A stretch of DNA of 64,000 bases, from assembly GCF_026261605.1 (NCBI RefSeq), contig NZ_CP102486.1, positions 1,178,001-1,242,000 of the forward strand. Direction: 5' to 3'. The stretch comes from Dechloromonas sp. A34. Its GTDB lineage: Bacteria; Pseudomonadota; Gammaproteobacteria; Burkholderiales; Rhodocyclaceae. Each line of letters begins with the position of its first letter. The stretch's first letter is position 1. Below the pieces are notes generated by a model, which made no database searches, was not told the origin of the DNA, and was given only the letters and a program-made list of their open reading frames with translations. Made by a program: the position numbers and the translations under genes. This document shows positions 42,302 to 51,444 of the stretch, piece by piece.

Positions 42302-43483
42302 ATGCGTGTCCTGATGGTATCCGATGTCTATTTCCCCAGGGTCAATGGCGTCTCGACCTCGATCGAGACCTTCCGGCGGACGCTGGCCGGGCACGGCATC
42401 GAGGTCCGCCTGGTCGTCCCGCGCTATGGCGACGAGCCCGAGGAGGCCGGGGTCGTGCGCGTCGCCGGGCGACCGGTGCCCGGCGACCGCGAGGATCGCC
42501 TGGTAGGCTGGCGTGCCATGCATCGCGCCGTGCTCGAAGCGGCGCGAGACTGCGATCTGATCCACATCCAGACGCCCTTCATCGCCCACTATGCCGGGCT
42601 CAAGGCGGCGCGCCGCCTCGGCCTGCCGGTGGTGGCGACCTACCACACGCTGTTCGAGGAGTATCTCCAGCACTACGCACCCCTGCTGCCCACCGGGTGG
42701 CTCAAGGAGCAGGCGCGGGCCTTCTCGCGTCGCCAGTGCAATGCCCTCGACAGCGTGATCGTGCCGTCGACGGCGATGCGCCAGCGCCTCGATGCCTATG
42801 GCGTGAGCGTGCCGCTGCACGTCCTGCCGACCGGCATTCCGACCAGCCGTTTTGCCGGTGGCAACGGCCCAGCCTTCCGTTATCGCCACGGCATCCTGTC
42901 GACCCGGCCGGTGGCGCTGTTCGTCGGCCGCGTGGCGCACGAGAAGAACATCGGTTTCCTGCTCGAGGCCTTGACCCATGCCCGCCAGGCCCGGCCCGAC
43001 CTGCTCTTCGTGGTCGCCGGCGAAGGTCCGGCGATGGCCGATCTGGCCGCCCAGGTCAAGGCGCTCGGGCTGCGCGATGCCGTCCAGTTCATCGGCTACC
43101 TCGACCGCAGCAGCGAACTGCCCGACTGTTACGCGGCGGCCGACGTCTTCATTTTCGCCTCGCGCACCGAGACCCAGGGCCTGGTGCTGCTCGAAGCGAT
43201 GGCGGCCGGCCTGCCGGTGATCGCGCTGTCCGAAATGGGGACGACCGACATCCTGGCGCCGGCGCGCGGGGCAATTTCGCCGCCGGCCGAGGTGCGGGCC
43301 TTCGGCGCGGCGCTTGCCGACTTTCTGAATCGGCCCACGGCCTGGCGGCACTTGCGGCGGGAAGCCGCGGCCTATGCCGGGGAATGGTCGGATGGCGCAA
43401 TGGCGGCTCGCCTGGCCGGGCTCTATCGCAAGCTGGCGGGCCGGGAAAATGTTGCGCCAGTTCCAACAGTCGCCGCGGCGTGA
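42302..43483 (+). CDS. GT4-family glycosyltransferase, Agt/diacylglycerol glycosyltransferase-like
   Basis: 393-residue GT-B fold enzyme. N-terminal acceptor domain: MRVLMVSDVYFPRVNGVSTS (the 'PxxNGV' acceptor loop of lipid glucosyltransferases such as SqdX and Agt), THQTPFI-like HIQTPFIAHYAG and TYHTLFEEYLQHY. C-terminal donor domain: FVGRVAHEKNIGFLLEA, the E-x7-E motif in SRTETQGLVLLEAMAAG. It starts on the base after the phosphoesterase stop, so the pair forms one operon under the Pho box. By analogy with plcP-agt operons the acceptor would be diacylglycerol and the product a mono- or diglycosyl lipid. Sugar specificity unknown. Confidence 0.88.
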   Translation: MRVLMVSDVYFPRVNGVSTSIETFRRTLAGHGIEVRLVVPRYGDEPEEAGVVRVAGRPVPGDREDRLVGWRAMHRAVLEAARDCDLIHIQTPFIAHYAGLKAARRLGLPVVATYHTLFEEYLQHYAPLLPTGWLKEQARAFSRRQCNALDSVIVPSTAMRQRLDAYGVSVPLHVLPTGIPTSRFAGGNGPAFRYRHGILSTRPVALFVGRVAHEKNIGFLLEALTHARQARPDLLFVVAGEGPAMADLAAQVKALGLRDAVQFIGYLDRSSELPDCYAAADVFIFASRTETQGLVLLEAMAAGLPVIALSEMGTTDILAPARGAISPPAEVRAFGAALADFLNRPTAWRHLRREAAAYAGEWSDGAMAARLAGLYRKLAGRENVAPVPTVAAA

Positions 43484-43495
43484 TTAAAATGCGGC

Positions 43496-43690
43496 ATGAC
43501 CGAACGCCTCGAACCGACCTGTAGCCATTGCCGTTACTTCCAGATGCAGGACGCTCAGAACGGCACCTGCCACCGCTTTCCGCCGGTTTTTGCCGGCGAA
43601 AGCTCGCCGCGGGAAACGCATCATTGGCGTTTTCCCGCCGTCAGCCCATTCGCGTGGTGCGGCGAATTCCAGCCCCTACCGCAACGCTAG
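43496..43690 (+). CDS. small cysteine-rich protein
   Basis: 64 residues: CSHCRYFQM, then GTCHRFPPVF and a late WCGEF. The spacing C-x2-C...C...C suggests one metal site. No known function; similar small 'CxxC...CxRxPP' proteins are scattered in proteobacteria. Starts 12 bases after the glycosyltransferase stop, so it may be part of the Pho-controlled transcript. Its 3' end overlaps the convergent gene by four bases. No strong ribosome binding site. Confidence 0.6.
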   Translation: MTERLEPTCSHCRYFQMQDAQNGTCHRFPPVFAGESSPRETHHWRFPAVSPFAWCGEFQPLPQR

Positions 43691-44379
43691 AACAGTTTTG
43701 GCGAGATCAGCCGCAGTCCGATCGAAAACCAGTGCTGGTCGGCGATCTGGCCGATCTGGCTGCCATAGGTGGTGTCGACCTGCAGGTGACCGGGCAGTAC
43801 CCAGTAGCGCAGACCCATCTGGAACAGGGCACTGCCCTTGTCCTGGCCGAAGCTCTCGGCAATCACATAGAGCCGGTCGGTGGTCTGCAACTCGCCGCCG
43901 ACGCCCCAGGTCAGCCGGCCTTGCCGGGTCTCGCGCTCGTGCACGTGGCCGAGGTTGGTATGGACGACCAGCCGGTCATCGGCCACAGAGAAGCTGAGCG
44001 GAATGTAAAAATAGGGTGATCCCGACTGGCCGCTGCCGGGTTGGGTGGCGTAGCCGGCGGCCAGGCCGACGCCCCAGCCGTTGGTTTCAAGCGGCTTGAA
44101 CAGCGTCTTGCCCTGGACGACCAGGGCGCCGCTCTCCTGATTGCCGTTGGCGTAAGCCAGGGCGCCGCCCAGCGTTATTTCGAAATTGCCGCCCGGATTG
44201 CAGGCCGGCAAGGCCCAATATTCGCGCTGGTAGTCATGGAGGTGCAGCCAGGACTCGACCTGGCAGGCACCGGCATCGGTCAGCCGGGCATCGTCGGTGG
44301 TCATCGGGCGGGCCGCCTGGGCTGAGGGGGTCAGCATCCCGAGCAGGGCGAACAGCAGGGCGGTGGGATGAATTTTCAT
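43687..44379 (-). CDS. putative outer-membrane / secreted beta-barrel protein
   Basis: 230 residues with a signal peptide (MKIHPTALLFALLGMLTPSAQA). The mature part begins RPMTTDDARLTDAGACQVESWLH and continues with alternating polar/hydrophobic strands rich in Gly and aromatic residues (GGALAYANGN, WGVGLAAGYATQPG, YFYIPLSFSV, ITWGVGGELQ-like LTWGVGGELQTTDRLYVIAE), ending in phenylalanine, as outer-membrane barrels often do. The 'TDDA.....G.cQvEsW' opening is shared by uncharacterised proteobacterial outer-membrane proteins. No ribosome binding site; Pho-box-like repeats with a TAGTAT -10 lie just upstream on its strand. Confidence 0.72.
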   Translation of the reverse strand: MKIHPTALLFALLGMLTPSAQAARPMTTDDARLTDAGACQVESWLHLHDYQREYWALPACNPGGNFEITLGGALAYANGNQESGALVVQGKTLFKPLETNGWGVGLAAGYATQPGSGQSGSPYFYIPLSFSVADDRLVVHTNLGHVHERETRQGRLTWGVGGELQTTDRLYVIAESFGQDKGSALFQMGLRYWVLPGHLQVDTTYGSQIGQIADQHWFSIGLRLISPKLF

Positions 44380-44385
44380 GGGCGC

Positions 44386-44432
44386 GCAATACTAGTCGGC
44401 AATTCTGACAATTGGGTGACATCGGCTGTCAT
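44386..44432. promoter_or_regulatory. candidate divergent Pho box between the outer-membrane gene and dgkA
   Basis: On the minus strand ATGTCAC and TTGTCAG (plus coordinates 44415-44421 and 44404-44410) share TGTCA with an 11-base period, and TAGTAT follows 10 bases later, ending about 9 bases before the ATG at 44379. On the plus strand a perfect CTGTCAT (44426-44432) precedes dgkA. The plus-strand spacing is less regular. Regulation of the minus-strand gene is the better supported. Confidence 0.5.
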
Positions 44433-44480
44433 CAAAGCTTAGCGCAGGCTGATTACCGTGAGCACTTTCACGGAGATCGC

Positions 44481-44897
44481 ATGCACGAACCCTCGCCGCC
44501 CGAACTCGGCCTCGACCCGGCCCATGAGTCGCCCTTCAAGGGCAAGACCGGCCTGCGCCGGGTCTGGAATGCCTTCAACTACTCGATCGCCGGCCTGCAG
44601 GCTGCCTATCTCTGCGAGGATGCCTTTCGCCAGGAGGTCCGCCTCGCCGCCCTGCTGATCCCGGCCGCCCTGCTGTTGCCGGTGCCCTGGCTGGGGCGCG
44701 GCCTGATGATCGCCAGCGTGCTGCTGGTGCTGGTCGTCGAACTGCTCAACTCGGCCATCGAAGCGGTGGTCGACCGGGTCAGCCTGGAAAACCATCGCCT
44801 GGCCAAACGCGCCAAGGATATCGGCAGCGCCGCAGTCCTCGTCTCGCTGCTGATCGTGTTCGTCGTCTGGGGTGGCGTCCTGCTGGAGACTTTCTGA
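44481..44897 (+). CDS. dgkA: diacylglycerol kinase (DgkA type)
   Basis: 138-residue integral membrane kinase phosphorylating diacylglycerol to phosphatidic acid. Family features: GLRRVWNAFNYSIAGLQAAYLCEDAFRQE, three membrane helices (LAALLIPAALLLPVP, GLMIASVLLVLVVELLNSAIEAVVD with the signature NSAIEAVVDR, and AAVLVSLLIVFVVWGGVLL) and KRAKDIGSAAV. The ATG at 44481 follows CGGAG. Its stop overlaps the next glycosyltransferase start (TGATG). In this setting it would recycle diacylglycerol released from phospholipids. Confidence 0.95.
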   Translation: MHEPSPPELGLDPAHESPFKGKTGLRRVWNAFNYSIAGLQAAYLCEDAFRQEVRLAALLIPAALLLPVPWLGRGLMIASVLLVLVVELLNSAIEAVVDRVSLENHRLAKRAKDIGSAAVLVSLLIVFVVWGGVLLETF

Positions 44898-46024
44898 TGT
44901 CGCTCGCTATCGCCTTCGTCACCGAAACCTTTCCGCCCGAGGTCAATGGCGTGGCAATGACGGTCGGCCGGCTGGTCGGCGGCATGCGCGAACGCGGCCA
45001 CCGAGTCAGTGTCGTCCGCCCCCGTCAGGGCGAGGCCGATGTCGGCAGCGCGCACGAGTTTCCGGTCCCCGGCCTGCCGCTGCCCGGCTATCCGGGCCTG
45101 CGCTTCGGCCTGCCGGCCGGTCGCCAGCTGGTGCGGCGCTGGCGCTTGCAGCGCCCCGATCTAGTCCATGTCGTGACCGAAGGGCCGCTCGGCTGGTCGG
45201 CGGTCAGTGCCGCCCGCCAGCTTGGCATTCCGGTGACTTCCGGCTTCCATACCAATTTCGACCGCTACAGCGTGCATTACGGACTGGGCTGGCTGCGCTC
45301 GGCGGTCGCCACCTACCTGCGCACCCTGCACCGGCGGACGCGGGCGACCCTGGTGCCGACCGCGGCGCTGGCTGCCGACCTGGCCGGCGCCGGGCTGAGC
45401 GGGGTGCGGGTGGTCGGGCGCGGCGTCGATACCGGCCTCTTCGACCCGGCCCGTCGCTCGCCGCAACTGCGCGCCGCGTGGGGCGTACCCGAGGGTGGCT
45501 TGGCCTGCCTCTATGTCGGCCGCCTGGCGCCGGAAAAAAACCTGGCGTTGGTCGAGAAAAGTTTTGCCGCGATCCGCAGCGTTTGTCCGGCCGCCCGCAT
45601 GATCTGGGTCGGCGACGGCCCGGCCGCCATCCGGCTGCGCGCGGCGCATTCCGATCACCATTTCGCTGGGGTGCGGCTGGCTGACGATCTGGCGGCGCAT
45701 TACGCCAGCGCCGACCTCTTTCTCTTTCCCAGCCTCAGCGAAACCTATGGCAATGTGGTTGCCGAAGCCATGGCCAGCGGCCTGCCGGTGCTTGCCTACC
45801 GCAGCGCGGCGGCGGCCGAACTGATCTGCGACGGGGCCAATGGCCAACTGGTGGCCCCCGGCGACGAAGCCAGCTATCTCATGGCCGCCTGCGAGCTGGC
45901 GGCCGGTGGGCGGGGGCGGCTGCCCGAACTGGCCATGGCGGCCCGCGAGGCTATGCTGCCGCGCAACTGGGCACTGGTTGTCGAACGCTTCGAGACGGTC
46001 GCCCGCGAGGCGATCCTGGCCTGA
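44897..46024 (+). CDS. second GT4-family glycosyltransferase, lipid-glycosyltransferase-like
   Basis: 375 residues, GT-B fold. Same acceptor-loop type as the 42302 gene: FVTETFPPEVNGVAMT, then HVVTEGPLGWSAV and SGFHTNFDRYSVHYG; the donor site has YVGRLAPEKNLALVEKS, WVGDGPA and SLSETYGNVVAEAMASG. This subgroup (FPPEVNGVA...) includes mannosyl- and glucosyl-transferases acting on diacylglycerol or phosphatidylinositol. It is translationally coupled to dgkA. The two glycosyltransferases, 1.4 kb apart, could add successive sugars or act on different lipids. Confidence 0.88.
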   Translation: MSLAIAFVTETFPPEVNGVAMTVGRLVGGMRERGHRVSVVRPRQGEADVGSAHEFPVPGLPLPGYPGLRFGLPAGRQLVRRWRLQRPDLVHVVTEGPLGWSAVSAARQLGIPVTSGFHTNFDRYSVHYGLGWLRSAVATYLRTLHRRTRATLVPTAALAADLAGAGLSGVRVVGRGVDTGLFDPARRSPQLRAAWGVPEGGLACLYVGRLAPEKNLALVEKSFAAIRSVCPAARMIWVGDGPAAIRLRAAHSDHHFAGVRLADDLAAHYASADLFLFPSLSETYGNVVAEAMASGLPVLAYRSAAAAELICDGANGQLVAPGDEASYLMAACELAAGGRGRLPELAMAAREAMLPRNWALVVERFETVAREAILA

Positions 46025-46025
46025 C

Positions 46026-49000
46026 TCAGCCTCTGTTTGCCCAGCGGCCGAGCACCGCGACGATCGCCTCGCGCGAGAAGGGCTTGGCCAGATAGTCGTC
46101 CATGCCGGCGGCCAGGCATTGCTCGCGGTCGCCCTGCATGGCGTTGGCGGTAATCGCGATTACCGGCAGGCGGGCGACTGCGGCGCCCGCCTCGCCGGCG
46201 CGCAGGCGGCGGGTGGCCTCGAAGCCGTCCATCACCGGCATTTGGCAATCCATCAGCACCATCTCGAAGGGCGCGGCGAGCAGCTGCTTGAGCGCCTCCT
46301 CGCCATTGACGGCAATGCTCACCTGGCAGCCCATTTTTTTCAGGATCGCCGCTGCTACCTGCTGGTTCACCCGATTGTCCTCGACCAGCAGGATGCGCAG
46401 GCCGGGCGGGATTGCACCGTCGGCGTCCACCGACGGCGGCGTTTCCGGCACCGGGCTGCGGACGGTGGCGAACGGAATCTGGAAGCGGAAGACGCTGCCG
46501 CTACCCGGGCTGGACTCGACCGTGATCCGGCCGCCCATCAGTTCGACCAGGCGCTTGCAGATCGAGAGGCCGAGGCCGGTGCCGCCGAACTGGCGGGTGG
46601 TTGAGGCATCGCCCTGGAAGAAGGGCGAGAAGAGGTTGGCGACGACGGCCGGCTCCATGCCGATGCCGGTATCGCGGATCGTGAAGCTGACCTGGACCCG
46701 GTCGGCGCTGGGTTTGCTGGTGATCTCGATATGGACGCTGCCGGCATGGGTGAACTTCAGGGCATTGCCGACCAGGTTAAGCAGGATCTGGCGCAGCCGG
46801 CCGGGATCGCCGAGCAGATGAGCTGGCAGATCGGGGGCGCAGGCGCTGGTCAGCGCGATGTCCTTGAGGTCGGCCTGGTGCCTGAGCAGGACGATGATTT
46901 CGGCGAGCAGGGCGGCCGGCGAAAAGACGATGGACTCGAGTTCGAGGCGGCCGGCCTCGACCTTGGAGAAGTCGAGAATGTCGTTGATCAGGCTGAGCAG
47001 GCCATCGGCGCTGTGGCGGATGGTGCTGGCGAAATCCCGCTGTTCGGCGCTCAGGGGGCTGCCGAGCAGCAGATCGGTCATGCCGATCACACCGTTCATC
47101 GGGGTCCGGATTTCGTGGCTCATGTTGGCCAGGAAGCTGCTCTTCGCCTGGCTTGCCGCCTCGGCAGCCCGCCGCGCCTCGTCGAGCTGCTCGAGGGCAT
47201 GCATGCGCTCGAGGAAGGCCCCGGCCCAGCGCGCCAGCATGCGGACGAATTCGAGGTCGGAGGGGTCGAAGTCGTGATCGCGACCGGTGGTCGAGGAAAA
47301 GTTGATGGTCCCGAAGACCTCTCCGTTCACGTGGATTGGCGCCCCCAGGTAGGCCGCCAGATTGAATTCGCGGAAGCAGGGATGGAGCTGGAATTCGGAG
47401 GTCGCAGCATTGGGGATGGCAAGCAGTTCGCCCAGCTCGAGGGTGGTACTGCAATAGGTGATGCCCAGTTCGATTCGTTCATGATCGACCAGGGTTTGCG
47501 CCGGCGATACCTGGACCTCGATCTCGTAAGAGCCGGCCGTCCGGTCGATATGGCTGACGATGCCGTATTCGAGATGGAGGTGGTCGACGGCGACCTGTAA
47601 GGCGGCGCGCAGGGTCTCGCGCGGTTCGAGCGCGGTCAGCGCGACAATATCGTTGAGAGCGCGCAGGGCGGCCAGTTGGCGATGCAGCTGGATGGCCTGC
47701 AGGCGCTGTTCAGTGATGTCGAGTTTGACCGCAACATAGTGGGTGATCTGGCCGTTGTTTTCGCGGATCGGGGCGATGATGGCGCGTTCGTGATAGCTCG
47801 AGCCATCCTTGCGCAGGTTGAAGAACTCGCCTTCCCAGATCCCGCCGGCGGTCAGCGTTTGCCACATCGCGGCATAGGTTTCCTTGGGCGTCAGCCCGGA
47901 CTGCAGGAAGCGCGGGTTCTGGCCGATCACTTCCTCCGGGGCGTAGCCCGTGGTGCGGAAAAATTGCGGATTGACGTATTCGATGGCCGGTTCGAGATTG
48001 GTGATCACGATGCTTGTCGGGCTTTGCTCGACGGCCTGCGACAGGCGGCGGATCAGACTGTCGCGGCGACGTTCCGCGGAAACGTCCTCGAACACCCCGA
48101 CATAATTGATCAGCTTGCCCTTGCTGTCGCGGACGACGGAAATGGTCAGCCATTCCTCGATCAGGCTCGAATCCTTGCGCCGATTGACGATTTCGCCGCG
48201 CCAGAGGTCGTTGGCCTCGAGCTCGCGCCACATCGCCTTGTAAAAATCGGCATCGTGCAGGCCGGAGGCGAACAGGTTGGGATTCCGTCCAATCAACTCG
48301 GCGCTGCGGTAGCCAGTGACTTCTTCCAGGCGTGGATTGACCGCCACCACGCGACGTTCGGCATCGGTGATGATGACGCCGTTGGTGCTGTGTTCGAAGA
48401 CCCGCGCCGCGAGTTGCCGTTCTTTCTGCATCTGCGCCTCGGCGCGCAGTCCGTTGCGGACGCGGGCGATCAGCAGGCTGCTCAGCAGCAACAGGACAAA
48501 CAGGGCGAGGCCGACGGTGCTCAGGGTCTGGCGGGTCTCGGCCTGCCATTTGGCGAGCGCCTTGTCGCGGTCGACATGGACCATGACGAAGAGCGGGTAG
48601 CTGCGCGAGGTACGGAAAGCCGTCAGCATCGGACGCTGGCGCTCGTGGTCGTCGGCGATGCTGCCGATTTCCTCGTCCTGCACGGTCCGTAGCTGGGCGC
48701 TGTCGATATGCCGGGTGCCTGGGGCCAGATCGTCGCGCGACGAGAGCACGATCCGCCCGTCGTAGCTGATGACCTCGACCAGGGTCAGGTCCGGGTCGAT
48801 GTGGCGGGCGAAATGATTCAGGAAATAGTCCGGGTTGAGGCTGGCCAGCAGCTTCAGGCGCTGACCATTGACGGCTTGTTCGCGGACGACCGGGACGAAG
48901 CTGGCGGCGTCGGGAGGAATGGCCTGCTCCGCCGTCGACGGCTGGCCGTCTGCAATGTCGTGGCCCGACCAGGCTGGGCCGAGGCGCAGGAAATTGCCGG

Positions 49001-49460
49001 CCGAGAGTCCTTCCGGTCGGGGCTGGAATTCGTCGGTCACGATGGTCTTGCCGAGATTGGCCGGATTGGAGCTGGCGAACAGGCGCCCGTCGTGGTCGGC
49101 GACCGACAGCGAGCGCAGGAAGAACAGGCGGCGCTGGACCTGCTCCAGCTGGCTGGTGGCCTGTTCCGGAGTGACCGGCGCGCTTTGTCCGTGAGGCAGG
49201 AAATCGATCGCCTCCGGCAGGCTCTGCAGGGTCAGGTTGGTCAGGTTCAGCGTCTGGGTCAGTTGGTCCTCGAAGACGCGGGCCTGCGCTTCAGCTTCCT
49301 GCAGATGACGGGCCAGGGTTTCCTGGCGCAGGCTGTAGATGTTCGAGAGGGTGCCGGCGACGACTGAGACGACGAGCAGGATCTGCAGGCCGATCAGCAG
49401 TTTGGTGAAGCCCCGGGCCGGACGATTCGCCACCGGCTGGCGCTCAGTCGAGGACGGCAA
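46026..49460 (-). CDS. hybrid sensor histidine kinase (periplasmic sensor-PAS-PAS-GAF-HisKA-HATPase-REC)
   Basis: 1144 residues. Membrane helix (~18-38), a large periplasmic domain (~40-300), a second helix (~308-330), PAS (~345-465, [15 protein letters not shown]), PAS (~470-590, [15 protein letters not shown]), GAF (~600-750), HisKA with His at ~782 ([12 protein letters not shown]), ATPase with [17 protein letters not shown] and [11 protein letters not shown], and a receiver domain with Asp ~1071 ([13 protein letters not shown]). There is no Hpt domain, so phosphotransfer needs a separate partner not visible here. Its start overlaps the stop of an upstream periplasmic binding protein by 17 bases, suggesting that protein provides the input. 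Confidence 0.93.
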   Translation of the reverse strand: MPSSTERQPVANRPARGFTKLLIGLQILLVVSVVAGTLSNIYSLRQETLARHLQEAEAQARVFEDQLTQTLNLTNLTLQSLPEAIDFLPHGQSAPVTPEQATSQLEQVQRRLFFLRSLSVADHDGRLFASSNPANLGKTIVTDEFQPRPEGLSAGNFLRLGPAWSGHDIADGQPSTAEQAIPPDAASFVPVVREQAVNGQRLKLLASLNPDYFLNHFARHIDPDLTLVEVISYDGRIVLSSRDDLAPGTRHIDSAQLRTVQDEEIGSIADDHERQRPMLTAFRTSRSYPLFVMVHVDRDKALAKWQAETRQTLSTVGLALFVLLLLSSLLIARVRNGLRAEAQMQKERQLAARVFEHSTNGVIITDAERRVVAVNPRLEEVTGYRSAELIGRNPNLFASGLHDADFYKAMWRELEANDLWRGEIVNRRKDSSLIEEWLTISVVRDSKGKLINYVGVFEDVSAERRRDSLIRRLSQAVEQSPTSIVITNLEPAIEYVNPQFFRTTGYAPEEVIGQNPRFLQSGLTPKETYAAMWQTLTAGGIWEGEFFNLRKDGSSYHERAIIAPIRENNGQITHYVAVKLDITEQRLQAIQLHRQLAALRALNDIVALTALEPRETLRAALQVAVDHLHLEYGIVSHIDRTAGSYEIEVQVSPAQTLVDHERIELGITYCSTTLELGELLAIPNAATSEFQLHPCFREFNLAAYLGAPIHVNGEVFGTINFSSTTGRDHDFDPSDLEFVRMLARWAGAFLERMHALEQLDEARRAAEAASQAKSSFLANMSHEIRTPMNGVIGMTDLLLGSPLSAEQRDFASTIRHSADGLLSLINDILDFSKVEAGRLELESIVFSPAALLAEIIVLLRHQADLKDIALTSACAPDLPAHLLGDPGRLRQILLNLVGNALKFTHAGSVHIEITSKPSADRVQVSFTIRDTGIGMEPAVVANLFSPFFQGDASTTRQFGGTGLGLSICKRLVELMGGRITVESSPGSGSVFRFQIPFATVRSPVPETPPSVDADGAIPPGLRILLVEDNRVNQQVAAAILKKMGCQVSIAVNGEEALKQLLAAPFEMVLMDCQMPVMDGFEATRRLRAGEAGAAVARLPVIAITANAMQGDREQCLAAGMDDYLAKPFSREAIVAVLGRWANRG

Positions 49461-50232
49461 TGGTCAGCAGGCCGTGGCGCTCGGCGGCGGCTTTCAGCTC
49501 GCCGTTGCGCTTGACCCCGGCGACGAACTGCTCGACGCGGGCATGCCAGCGATCGTCACCGGGGCGCATGGCATAGGCGTAGGGAGTGATGTGGTAGGTG
49601 GCGTCGGGCTTGACCAGGCGGGCCCAGTCGGTGGTCTTCAGCATCCGCTGGCTGTAGGGGAAGTCGGTCATGAAGACGTCGGCGCGGCCGGATTCGACTT
49701 CCTGCTCGCGGGCATGCGGCGTGTCGAGCACGCGCAGGGTGCCAGCTTTCAGCTTTCCCTTCATCACCGGCTCATGCAAGGTGCCCTTGGCGACCGCGAC
49801 CACTGTCCCGGCCTTGTCGATGTCGCTCCATGTCCTGATGCGCCGGCTGCTCTTGGTGGTGATGGCGTAGATGTCGCTGGCCAGATGGGGCTTGGTGAAA
49901 CGCAGCTTTTCCTGTCGTTGTGGCGTGATGCCGATGGCGAACATGGCGATGTCGCAGCGGTCTTCGCTGACATCGGCGATCAGCCGGGCAAACGAGCTGT
50001 CGACAAATTCGACGCGGGCGCCGAGGTCGCGGCCGAGGGCCCTGGCCATGTCGATGTCGATGCCGGAGAGTTGCTGGGTCTTCGGGTCGCGATAGCTGAT
50101 GCCGAAATAGTCGGGCCAGATGCAGACGCGCACGGCCTGGCTGGCGGCGATATGATCGAGAACACTTTCTTCGCCGCTGGCTGCCAGCGGAATGGCGAGG
50201 AGCGACAGGGCGAGCAGTGTCAGGCGCGGCAT
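49444..50232 (-). CDS. periplasmic solute-binding protein (SBP_bac_3 type)
   Basis: 262 residues with a signal peptide ([20 protein letters not shown]). Family 3 binding-protein landmarks: [73 protein letters not shown], and [13 protein letters not shown]. Usually these bind amino acids or small organic ions. No permease or ATPase is adjacent; the gene overlaps a hybrid sensor kinase, so a sensory role is favoured. ATG at 50232 is preceded by AAGGGA; the frame to 50280 is unsupported. Confidence 0.87.
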   Translation of the reverse strand: MPRLTLLALSLLAIPLAASGEESVLDHIAASQAVRVCIWPDYFGISYRDPKTQQLSGIDIDMARALGRDLGARVEFVDSSFARLIADVSEDRCDIAMFAIGITPQRQEKLRFTKPHLASDIYAITTKSSRRIRTWSDIDKAGTVVAVAKGTLHEPVMKGKLKAGTLRVLDTPHAREQEVESGRADVFMTDFPYSQRMLKTTDWARLVKPDATYHITPYAYAMRPGDDRWHARVEQFVAGVKRNGELKAAAERHGLLTIAVLD

Positions 50233-50274
50233 GGTATCCCTTAGGACTTCGGCGATAATTTTTGGCCGCGAGTG

Positions 50275-50315
50275 TAACAAACCCCGCCGCGAAGCACACG
50301 CTTTCGGCGGCGGGG
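50275..50315 (-). terminator. rho-independent terminator after gloA
   Basis: 9-bp GC stem CCCCGCCGC (50282-50290) with GCGGCGGGG (50307-50315) around a 16-base loop. On the minus strand it is followed by TTTGTT. Lies 7 bases past the gloA stop. Confidence 0.75.
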
Positions 50316-50321
50316 CGGGGG

Positions 50322-50705
50322 CTAATGGCGCTGGATCAGTTCGATCTTGTAGCCGTCGGGGTCTTCGACGAAGGCGATGATCGTGTTGCCATGCTTCATG
50401 GGTCCGGCTTCGCGCACCACCTTGCCTCCGCGCTGACGGATTTCGGCACAGGCCGCCGCCGCATCCGGCACTGCCAGTGCGATATGGCCGTAGCCGTTGC
50501 CGAGATCGTAGCTGGCGGTATCCCAGTTGTGGGTCAGTTCGAGCACGGCGCCTTCGCTTTCCGGGCCGTAGCCGACGAAGGCCAGCGTGAAGCGGCCATC
50601 CGGGTAATCCTGGCGGCGCAGCAACTGCATGCCGAGGACTTCGCTGTAGAAGGCGATGGAGCGGTCGAGGTTGCCGACCCGGATCATGGTGTGCAGGATG
50701 CGCAT
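50322..50705 (-). CDS. gloA: lactoylglutathione lyase (glyoxalase I)
   Basis: 127-residue metalloenzyme detoxifying methylglyoxal as its glutathione adduct. Motifs: [20 protein letters not shown] (metal-binding His), [35 protein letters not shown] with the Glu and His ligands, and [14 protein letters not shown]. Length and sequence fit the nickel-type bacterial GloA. It is the last gene of a minus-strand run that begins at glyQ. Confidence 0.96.
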   Translation of the reverse strand: MRILHTMIRVGNLDRSIAFYSEVLGMQLLRRQDYPDGRFTLAFVGYGPESEGAVLELTHNWDTASYDLGNGYGHIALAVPDAAAACAEIRQRGGKVVREAGPMKHGNTIIAFVEDPDGYKIELIQRH

Positions 50706-50721
50706 GCTGTTTTCCTTGGCG

Positions 50722-51444
50722 TTATTTGAGTTGGGGAATCTGCCGGCCGTGGTGGCGCAGTTCCAGGCGTCGCGCCCGCCATTCCGGGCAGAGTTGTTCC
50801 ACGACAGACCAGAAGCGTGGGCTGTGGTTCATTTCCTTGAGGTGGGCCAGTTCGTGGGCAACGACGTAGTCGATGACTGGCAGCGGCATGTGGATCAGCC
50901 GCCAGTTCAGCGAAATGCCGCCATGGTGGCTGCAACTGCCCCAGCGCGTGCGGGCGGCCGACAGGCGCAAGGGCGGGGCGACGACGCCGAGGCGTGGCGC
51001 GTAATGGGCGAGCCGTTCGGCGAACAGGGCGCGGGCTTTCTCGCGCAGGGCTTTTTCCAGCAATTGATTGGCGTCGGTGGTCGCCGAGGGCCAGAGGTGC
51101 AGCCGGTCGCCGGCGAACTGCCAGCGGGCGCGGCCGAGCGGAGTGACGGTTATGGTCAGCGCCTGGCCGAGCAGCGGGACCGTGCAGCCGTCGCTGACTT
51201 CAAGTCGGGCCGGAGCTGGGCGCTCCTGCCAGGCGGCCAGCTTGTCGAGCACCCACTGGCCGTGCTGGCGGATCAGGCTTTCGATGTCGCCGTGGCGGGC
51301 GCGCAGCGGAGCTCCGACGCGCAGTCCGCGATGATCGATCGCCAGACCGATGGTGCGGCGCTGGCTGCGTCGCAACTGGTAGGCGATCTCGCGGCCGGCG
51401 AGGGCGATGCGGTGGCTGGCTTCAGGTGGCGTTGAGCTGGGCAT
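50722..51444 (-). CDS. YgjP-like zinc metallopeptidase-domain protein (DUF45)
   Basis: 240 residues. N-terminal half: [25 protein letters not shown], characteristic of the YgjP/DUF45 family. C-terminal half: [21 protein letters not shown], then the zinc motif [19 protein letters not shown] (HExxH-like HELAH with a later His). Function in vivo is poorly known. The start region overlaps the end of plsC by 23 bases, implying translational coupling. Confidence 0.9.
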   Translation of the reverse strand: MPSSTPPEASHRIALAGREIAYQLRRSQRRTIGLAIDHRGLRVGAPLRARHGDIESLIRQHGQWVLDKLAAWQERPAPARLEVSDGCTVPLLGQALTITVTPLGRARWQFAGDRLHLWPSATTDANQLLEKALREKARALFAERLAHYAPRLGVVAPPLRLSAARTRWGSCSHHGGISLNWRLIHMPLPVIDYVVAHELAHLKEMNHSPRFWSVVEQLCPEWRARRLELRHHGRQIPQLK

